Source: Bdellovibrionales bacterium
GTDB lineage: Bacteria > Bdellovibrionota > UBA2361 > JAGRAS01
DNA length: 10,922 bases
Assembly: GCA_020434465.1 (NCBI GenBank)
Contig: JAGRAS010000027.1
Coordinates: 1 to 10,922, forward strand
Reading direction: 5' to 3'
Shown: positions 6,002 through 10,922 of the stretch, piece after piece
How positions within the stretch are numbered: the first letter of the stretch is position 1
Layout of the letters: each line of letters opens with the position of its first letter
Notes under the pieces: generated by a model
Told to the model about the DNA's origin: nothing
The model's database searches: none
The model's input: only the letters and a program-made list of their open reading frames with translations
Made by a program: the position numbers and the translations under genes

Positions 6002-8783
6002 TTTCTTGCTCCTGGATGTAGCTTGCTGTTCCACAAATTGAAGCGTAAGAATCAAATCGTAATAGTTTATCAGTTGGTGGCCAGAAAACTTGTTGCTTAA
6101 TTAATTTTGCAATCTTGTGCATCATTTCTATTGCTGAAGCTTTTATGTTGTCTTCATAATCTTCTCAGATAACAAAACCAGCCTTATCACCAGCAGCTAG
6201 ATTGATATAGCCTAGTGTTAAATTCTCTATTTCTGGTATTATTTTTAATAAAGAGTAATGATAAGCAGGCAACTGCAAATCTTTCCATTCTTCTTTTTTA
6301 GTCAAATAATGTGCATTTTTAGGATTAGAACCAATTTCAGTAGTTTTATAATCAAAGATTGCCCAGGTATTTAATTTTTCATTCCAATCAATCCGATCAA
6401 TTTGTCCTTTTATTTCAAGATTACCAAATTCAGTTTCTATAAAAACATTTTTAATAGCTTTTTCTGTATATTTTATTATCCAACCTTGTTTAGCTCGGAC
6501 TGATTGTTGCACTGCAAATGCATTCAAGCGCTCACGCAATTGTTCTTTTTGTATATATACAGCTGCATGTGCAGAAGAGCCGAAGTTTTTTGTCCAATAC
6601 TCAGAAAGTTTAATATTTAAAAATTCTGAAATTAAACTTGCATCACTTGAATCTTTAACCTCAGATCTTCCAAAGTCTTTTAAAACTTCATGTGCAGCAA
6701 TACCAAAGTTTTTTCCTGGCAACTCAAGATCGCTGTCATTTAATTCTTCTAATCCTAGTATATGTTTTAAATAATAACGGTATGGACAAGAAAGGTATGT
6801 CTTAAATCCTGTAACAGAAATTGAGCTTGGTGGTTCTTCTAATTTCGCCGGTTCTTGTGGAAAAAACTCACTGCCTTGATTTGTAAATTCTATTGATTTA
6901 CTTACTGCTGTCTCTGAATAAAAATCATTAATACGTTTAGCTAGATCTTCAATATCAGTTGATAACAACAATCTACTAACTAATAAGGGATCTCCCTTGA
7001 TATCAAACCTGCTAGCTAAAAAAATTAGCTTTTCTTTACTATTGAGTAATGTAGCTAGAATATATTTATCACGCTGTAAGCGCCTTTCATTATCTAATAA
7101 ACCAAGCTCTTTTCTTAAGCAATCAGGTAAAAAAGCATCAGAAACAATTGACTCTGGAATTAAGCCTTCATTCATCCCTGTGCAAACCATAAATTCTGCA
7201 TCATCAAGTTGGAGCTCAAGCCAACCTAAAAGTTCAACGGCTTCTGTTTCACCTTCAGGTGGAAGAGAGGCTGTTTCTACTTCACTGAGTAGTAAAGAAA
7301 CAAACTCGCTAAAAGTTAAACTCTGCTGAAATTGTGGAAAAAATTCAGCCAAACTTTTAAATCCCCTGCCAATAAAAAGCAAAGCTTCTTGGGATCTTGG
7401 GTCAGGGCTATGATTAGCATAAAGTAATCTAAAAAGATTTTGTGTATTTTCTACCCATTCGTTTGGATTCTGTTTCTTCTTGGGCAAAGAGTTTGTTAGT
7501 TTGCCAAGAGCTTCAAAAATCTGCCTAAAATCATGAGTTAACTCATTATCACCAAAAAACTCACCTATTAACTCTGCTTGTAAGTATTTGCTATGATAGG
7601 CATCAAGCACCTTAAGAATTTCAATTGAATCATCCAATTCAATATTCAAAAATTGATATACATCTTGTTGCCTAATAAGAGCAGCATAGTCGATAAAAGA
7701 TTTTGAATTAATAAAAGTTGATATTTTTATCAAAAAATCCACTGGTGGGGTTAGTGAGACTGAAAATCCTGAAGCTTCTCTTACTGGGATCCCAAAGCGC
7801 CCGAGTTTTTCAACTAGAAACGGTGATAAGCTTTTATCCATTAGCCCACAACTGACATCTTCAAAAGTCTTTCCTTGAGCATTTTCTGAAATAAGCTCTA
7901 AAACTTTTTCAGCCTGGTTAGGAATTTTATCTTCAATAAAGATTTTTTCCTGAGGAATTTTAACCAGCTCACTCTTCCATTTCTCTGAAATAACACAAGC
8001 AAAATCATCAAAATAATCAGCAAAACTTTCCGGTGCATGAATAATGTAACTAAGATTATTTATTTTCTTTAAAAACTCTTTGACCGTTTGATTCAAATCT
8101 GAACAAGCTATTAAGACTAAATGTTTGTCAAATACAAGTTCTTCTTGGGAAAGAGCTTTTTTCCTTGCCGAGTATTTATCAACTAGCTTATGTTCAATTA
8201 GGATTTTTTTAAAATTCTTATATACTGTATTTAAGATCAGCCAACGATTTTCCTCTCCAAAGTCCTGGATATTCTGGCAAGCAGCAGCTACTTTTTCAAA
8301 ATCTAAATTCTCTGCTGCTATGTCTCTATAAATTTTATCTATTTGCTTAGCGAAAATTAAGCTTGTGTCTAAAGAGTTCTTTTTTATCAAAGTCGATGAA
8401 AGAACTGCTTTTTCTGTATCACTAAGCTGCTCAAAAGCTCTCATCCAAGCCAAATATCTTTCCAGATTATTCGCAATTGTATTTTCAGAAAGATAGAGTA
8501 GCTCAGGCAAGGACCCCGGTGTAGCAAACACCGGAGGCACAAAAGAGAGTTCTCTAGCCTCTGCTTCAAACACAAGCAGTTCTAATAAACGTCTGCCAGC
8601 ACGAGTCCCAGGGCAAATCAAAACCAGATTTGATAAATCTAAGATTTGCTCATTGGTATGCTCATCACTTAAAAGCCTAGCTACTTCTTTAAGACAAGGT
8701 TTTTCCCAATTAACAAAAGTTCTGGTTGGCAAAACATACTCCGTATGCAACAAAAATAAATTCAACTTAAACTTGGCATACAT
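5994..8783 (-). CDS. addB: AddB-like nuclease subunit, interrupted by an in-frame UGA at codon 873
   Basis: This is the partner subunit of AddA. Read to the first stop (UGA, 6167-6165) it has 872 residues; read through, it has 929 and ends at TAG (5996-5994). The N-terminal part is a degenerate inactive-helicase-like region; PGTRAGRRLLELL stands where a Walker A might be and lacks GKT. The C-terminal RecB-like nuclease starts near SCPYRYYLKHILGLEE (Cys666) and carries His698, Asp796 (GQIDRID), Asp811 and Lys813 (FDYKTT) and Gln837/Tyr841 (QLPAY), all before the UGA. The 56 codons after it include FWPP at 900-903, as I recall from gammaproteobacterial AddB-like proteins, where a Trp is common near the UGA position. 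Only Cys666 and Cys917 are in the region where B. subtilis AddB has four iron-sulfur cysteines. The ATG at 8783 has no Shine-Dalgarno; a TTG at 8732-8730 with GGAG (8742-8739) 6 nt upstream is a good alternative and would give 912 residues. Confidence 0.85.
5999..6013 (-). promoter_or_regulatory. addA ribosome binding site and GTG start, overlapping the addB end
   Basis: AGGAG (6013-6009), a 7-nt spacer and GTG (6001-5999) lie inside the last codons of addB. The addB TAG is at 5996-5994, so start and stop overlap as GTGAATAG. This arrangement is typical of translational coupling. It also fixes where addB is meant to end. Confidence 0.8.
6165..6167 (-). other. In-frame UGA inside addB
   Basis: The UGA follows the residues KAGFVI and precedes EDYEDNIKASAI in the same frame, with no frameshift. 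Possible explanations are a UGG-to-UGA change (Trp), programmed or leaky readthrough, a nonsense mutation, or a base error. No bacterial SECIS-like hairpin with a clear stem is visible just downstream, so selenocysteine is unlikely. Confidence 0.85.
8730..8742 (-). promoter_or_regulatory. Alternative addB start: GGAG plus TTG
   Basis: GGAG at 8742-8739 stands 6 nt before a TTG at 8732-8730, in frame with addB at codon 18 (followed by PTRTFVNWEKP). The annotated ATG at 8783 has no purine-rich site before it. The 17 residues between the two starts (MYAKFKLNLFLLHTEYV) have no obvious conserved role. Confidence 0.5.
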
Positions 8784-8907
8784 TAAGCAAAATTAGAACA
8801 GATTTTAAGGGCAAAAATAGTACTTTGTATCGTATCCATTAAAAAGCTTCTGGAAGGCCATGTGAAAAATCAATATTTTCTGGGCTCCTTACCTAAATAT
8901 TCAATAG

Positions 8908-8937
8908 TTAAAACTTACTTAATGTTTTAAATTATAT
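8908..8937 (+). promoter_or_regulatory. Inverted repeat and weak promoter candidate before the anchored protein gene
   Basis: TTAAAAC (8908-8914) and GTTTTAA (8924-8930) form a perfect 7-bp inverted repeat with a 9-bp gap. TTAAAA (8908-8913) and TTATAT (8932-8937) are 18 bp apart and could serve as weak -35 and -10 elements, in which case the repeat would sit over the promoter like an operator. The region is very AT-rich, so chance is a real alternative. The rest of the 188-bp divergent gap (8784-8971) must also hold the addB promoter, for which only a poor TACTAT-like -10 is seen. Confidence 0.3.
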
Positions 8938-8957
8938 AGTCTAAAGAGAAAAAAACC

Positions 8958-8975
8958 ATGATATCTGATAAATGA
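8958..8975 (+). CDS. Five-codon leader ORF (MISDK) overlapping the next start
   Basis: ATG at 8958 is followed by ATA TCT GAT AAA and a TGA at 8973-8975, whose first two bases are the last two of the ATG at 8972 (overlap ATGA). A weak purine-rich site (AAGAGA, 8943-8948) precedes it at a workable distance, whereas the ATG at 8972 has none of its own. This could be a mini-ORF that delivers ribosomes to the main gene by termination-reinitiation. It is only five codons, so it may be chance. Confidence 0.3.
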   Translation: MISDK

Positions 8976-10456
8976 TTTTAAAAAGATTCTTAACTATATT
9001 TAAGAGAGTTCATCTACCGAAAGCTGTGTTTTTATTTTTTATTATTCTCTTAATTTTCAATTATAAAAAAAATAACACAAGCTTAAAGACTTCTGAACAG
9101 AGCGTAATCAAAGAAAATTCTATACTAACAAACTCATCAACTGATACAAAAACTAGACAAATTCAACCCGATTTAAAAACAGACAAAAATAAATCTTTTT
9201 TAAAACATAAAGATATTCCAGAATTTAGCGAAGAGCTAAATCAATTAAATAAGCCTGACGAAAGTTTAGTTGAAGATGAGGAAGATGATGTTGGAACTAT
9301 TGAAGAAGATACAAGTGATTCCAATGAAGAACTTAGACCAAAAGAAAACCCAACAGTTCAAGAAAAGAAAAACGTAAATGAGTTTCAACCTATTTTCACA
9401 GATCAAGAAATACAGGAATTAAACAAGTCCTCCCCAGCTAAATCAAACTTAATCCCGGGGATAGCTAGTAATAATGATACTGATTCTACAGATAACTCTC
9501 AGTTTATACCTATTGATCCAAATGGGGACTCAGGAGCCGATGAAAACTCAGATGAAAACCCCGATGAAGAAACTGAATTGCCTTATGTAACAGGGCAGGC
9601 ACGTGGTTATACTATTTTAAATCTAATGCAAGCAAAAGCTCGTCAATCAGTAAGAATGCAATTATCAACTATGTATCATGCTCGCATAAAACATATGTAT
9701 CTCGGAGTTCTAATTGATGGAACATTCTCATGGGACTTTCCTTGGTTTGCAAGTGTGATTCGAGAACTTAATGCTGACGGGAGGACTCTCACTTTAGCAC
9801 TTTACCTTACAAATGGTTCAACAATGAGAACTTATGATTCTACACCAATACGAACAGCTTTTAGCCAAATGAGCCCGGATGAATTTAGAGAAAGGATTAG
9901 ATTTGATCCAACAGTAAGATCGCAATTCCAATCATATGCTCGCAGAGCTCAACAAATTTTCAGTTTAAATAAACAAGCAAATAGTTCTAATACAAATATT
10001 GCTATAGTACAGTTAGAAGATAATTTAGATGAAGATGCCTATCTTGCTGCACGCTCACTTGCACGAGAAGTTTTAGCAAATGATGTGGTAATAGTTCGTA
10101 ATCCTTGCTTTGGGTGTTGGGAAGGCAATGATACTGACTCACATGGAGATGGTAGAGAGTTTCACAATCCTGGGGAACTAGCGATTTTTGGCGGATATGG
10201 CTATACCTTAGATGGCATAGGGTTTCACCATAATTTTGAGTCTGGTACTGGCCCTAATGTAGAAAGTGTCAAAGGTCTGCTAACTCAATCAATGCAAAAA
10301 AACGTTAAATATTTTGGTCTTTGGAGAAACGACAGGCAAGGTTTACAAAATGGTGTTAATGTTCATCCTGACGATAGGGTTTATGCAATTCCTAATAAAC
10401 AACAAATTGATGCAGAAATAGACTTACTTCGCTTTAATTTAAATGAAGAACCCTAA
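8972..10456 (+). CDS. Unrecognised membrane-anchored protein with acidic linker and alpha/beta domain
   Basis: I do not recognise this 494-residue protein. The N-terminus is basic (MILKRFLTIFKRVHLPK), then comes a single hydrophobic segment at about 18-32 (AVFLFFIILLIF) without a clear cleavage site, so it probably acts as a signal anchor with the rest outside the inner membrane. Residues about 33-200 are a polar, low-complexity, Asp/Glu/Asn-rich linker, ending in DPNGDSGADENSDENPDEE, which could bind calcium. From about 205 a folded domain alternates predicted strands and helices: YLGVLIDGTFSWDFPWFASV, LTLALYLTNG, IAIVQLEDNLDE with Glu349, VVIVRNPCFGC with Cys379 and Cys382, GDGREFHNPGELAIFGGYGY, then KYFGLWRNDRQG. 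This looks like a TIM-barrel or glycoside-hydrolase-like layout with possible acidic catalytic residues, but that is inference. An in-frame TAA directly precedes the ATG, so it cannot start further upstream. The stop is TAA. Confidence 0.85.
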   Translation: MILKRFLTIFKRVHLPKAVFLFFIILLIFNYKKNNTSLKTSEQSVIKENSILTNSSTDTKTRQIQPDLKTDKNKSFLKHKDIPEFSEELNQLNKPDESLVEDEEDDVGTIEEDTSDSNEELRPKENPTVQEKKNVNEFQPIFTDQEIQELNKSSPAKSNLIPGIASNNDTDSTDNSQFIPIDPNGDSGADENSDENPDEETELPYVTGQARGYTILNLMQAKARQSVRMQLSTMYHARIKHMYLGVLIDGTFSWDFPWFASVIRELNADGRTLTLALYLTNGSTMRTYDSTPIRTAFSQMSPDEFRERIRFDPTVRSQFQSYARRAQQIFSLNKQANSSNTNIAIVQLEDNLDEDAYLAARSLAREVLANDVVIVRNPCFGCWEGNDTDSHGDGREFHNPGELAIFGGYGYTLDGIGFHHNFESGTGPNVESVKGLLTQSMQKNVKYFGLWRNDRQGLQNGVNVHPDDRVYAIPNKQQIDAEIDLLRFNLNEEP

Positions 10457-10469
10457 GTATCACTTCAAC

Positions 10470-10489
10470 TTTTCCACAGCTTATCCACA
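10470..10489 (+). promoter_or_regulatory. Tandem DnaA-box-like sites
   Basis: TTATCCACA at 10481-10489 is an exact match to the high-affinity E. coli DnaA box. TTTTCCACA at 10470-10478 differs by one base, is in the same orientation and is 11 bp away, about one helical turn. They sit just after the stop of the anchored protein gene and about 130 bp before the lipoprotein start, next to AT-rich DNA. I found no other full consensus box in the window. Confidence 0.5.
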
Positions 10490-10554
10490 AAAGATACATA
10501 GAATCTCTTTTTTAGAATTAATCATGGTGACATTTTTTTTAGTTTTTGATGTAC

Positions 10555-10588
10555 TAGCTCCTCAGAGCTAAAACATTTAGCTTTTAGC
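10555..10588 (+). promoter_or_regulatory. Two overlapping, mutually exclusive hairpins before the lipoprotein gene
   Basis: TAGCTC (10555-10560) pairs with GAGCTA (10565-10570) around a CTCA loop. GCTAAAA (10567-10573) pairs with TTTTAGC (10582-10588) around an 8-nt loop. The two share 10567-10570, so only one can form at a time. They end 30 nt before the ATG at 10619. This could be a regulatory leader or an end-of-transcript structure for the upstream gene; no T-run follows the second stem. The remainder of the 162-bp gap (10457-10618) holds the DnaA-like sites and T-rich tracts. Confidence 0.35.
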
Positions 10589-10618
10589 GTTTATGTCAAT
10601 TTGGAATTAGGATTTAAC

Positions 10619-10922
10619 ATGATCAAACTCTTTAATTATTTTCTGCTTATTTGCCTGTCAATGTTTGCAGCATGTGGAGGCGGTGGAGGAAATGGAACTG
10701 CCACTGAAACTACAGCTGAAGTTACTGTAGATGAAATGCTTGAAGCCGAAGCTGTTGTTGTAGAAAACGAAGTTGTGGAAAGACAATTTTTTGGCCAAAA
10801 CGGAAACCTTTGGAAGCCATCAGGCGATGATCATGGTGCTGGCGCGGGAAATTTGGTTGTACTACTTAGCTCTCAATTCAAGGAACAGTTTGATAGTTGC
10901 GAAGTTGTTGATCGAGATGGTG
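10619..10922 (+). CDS. Lipoprotein, N-terminal part, cut by the right edge
   Basis: An open frame of 101 codons reaches the window edge without a stop. The start is an ATG with AGGA (10609-10612) 6 nt upstream. The N-terminus MIKLFNYFLLICLSMFAAC is a lipoprotein signal peptide with the lipid-modified Cys at 19 (MFAAC; Phe at -3 is less usual than Leu), followed by a GGGGG spacer, the pattern common in exported lipoproteins of marine Gammaproteobacteria. Next comes an acidic, Thr/Val/Glu-rich linker to about residue 55, then the start of a folded region (QFFGQNGNLWKPSGDDHG, then NLVVLLSSQF). No family can be named from this part. It may be related in function to the anchored protein upstream, but the 162-bp gap with its own structures suggests separate control. 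Confidence 0.85.
   Translation, partial: MIKLFNYFLLICLSMFAACGGGGGNGTATETTAEVTVDEMLEAEAVVVENEVVERQFFGQNGNLWKPSGDDHGAGAGNLVVLLSSQFKEQFDSCEVVDRDG

Noticed and set aside
6105..6167. Selenocysteine at the addB UGA
   Set aside because: The bases after the UGA give at best a 4-bp stem (GAAG/CUUC) with a large loop, no SECIS-like apex is visible, and a Trp fits the family better.
6997..7329. Plus-strand open frame of 110 codons inside addB, and similar ones at 2278-2607, 4804-5013, 5778-5972 and 8125-8331
   Set aside because: All lie opposite well-supported genes, have low-complexity or shadow-like composition and no ribosome sites; they are antisense shadows.
6848..7345. TGTGGAAAA matches inside addB as further DnaA boxes
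   Set aside because: They carry a mismatch, are isolated inside coding sequence and are expected by chance in AT-rich DNA.
5994..8783. Full reassignment of UGA to Trp across the genome
   Set aside because: Dozens of Trp codons in the window are UGG and only one is UGA; an established reassignment in AT-rich DNA should show many UGA. A recent or partial change is not excluded.
10484..10516. Intrinsic terminator after the anchored protein gene (AAAAGAT ... ATCTCTTTT)
   Set aside because: It has a T-run but the stem is AU-only apart from one G-C pair and needs a bulged C; too weak to list as a feature.

Overview
The window is low in GC (roughly one third by eye). It carries a DNA-repair operon, a membrane permease and several exported or surface proteins. 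A UPF0270/YheU protein next to AddB/AddA-type recombination genes, plus lipoprotein and calcium-loop exported proteins, suggests a low-GC Gammaproteobacterium, perhaps aquatic. This is an inference from gene content; no rRNA or other phylogenetic marker is present. I see no tRNA, rRNA, CRISPR array, insertion sequence or phage gene.

Layout: positions 1-8783 are on the minus strand. Reading in the direction of transcription (right to left) the order is addB (8783 to 5994, with an in-frame UGA), addA (6001 to 2900), yheU (2892 to 2659), an AI-2E-family permease (2573 to 1506), a secreted Cys-rich protein with calcium-binding aspartate loops (1238 to 129), and the first 13 codons of another gene running off the left edge (40 to 1). 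The last 2.1 kb is on the plus strand: an unrecognised membrane-anchored protein (8972-10456) and the start of a lipoprotein gene cut by the right edge (10619-10922). A 188-bp gap at 8784-8971 separates the two divergent blocks.

addB and addA would form a two-subunit helicase-nuclease for processing double-strand breaks. yheU follows addA by 7 nt, with its ribosome binding site overlapping the addA stop, so the three look like one operon.

The main observation is in addB. The plain open reading frame ends at a UGA (6167-6165). The same frame stays open for 56 more codons, contains an FWPP motif that I associate with the C-terminus of this AddB-like family, and ends at a TAG overlapping a GTG start for addA that has a good Shine-Dalgarno. 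The UGA is therefore inside the gene. It may be read as Trp, be a readthrough or recoding site, be a fresh nonsense mutation, or be a sequence error. None of the six complete genes ends in UGA (four TAG, two TAA), which makes the question sharper. All other Trp codons in the window are UGG, which argues against a fully reassigned code.

Secondary observations are a tandem pair of DnaA-box-like 9-mers at 10470-10489, overlapping alternative hairpins before the lipoprotein gene, and a five-codon leader ORF overlapping the start of the unknown anchored protein.
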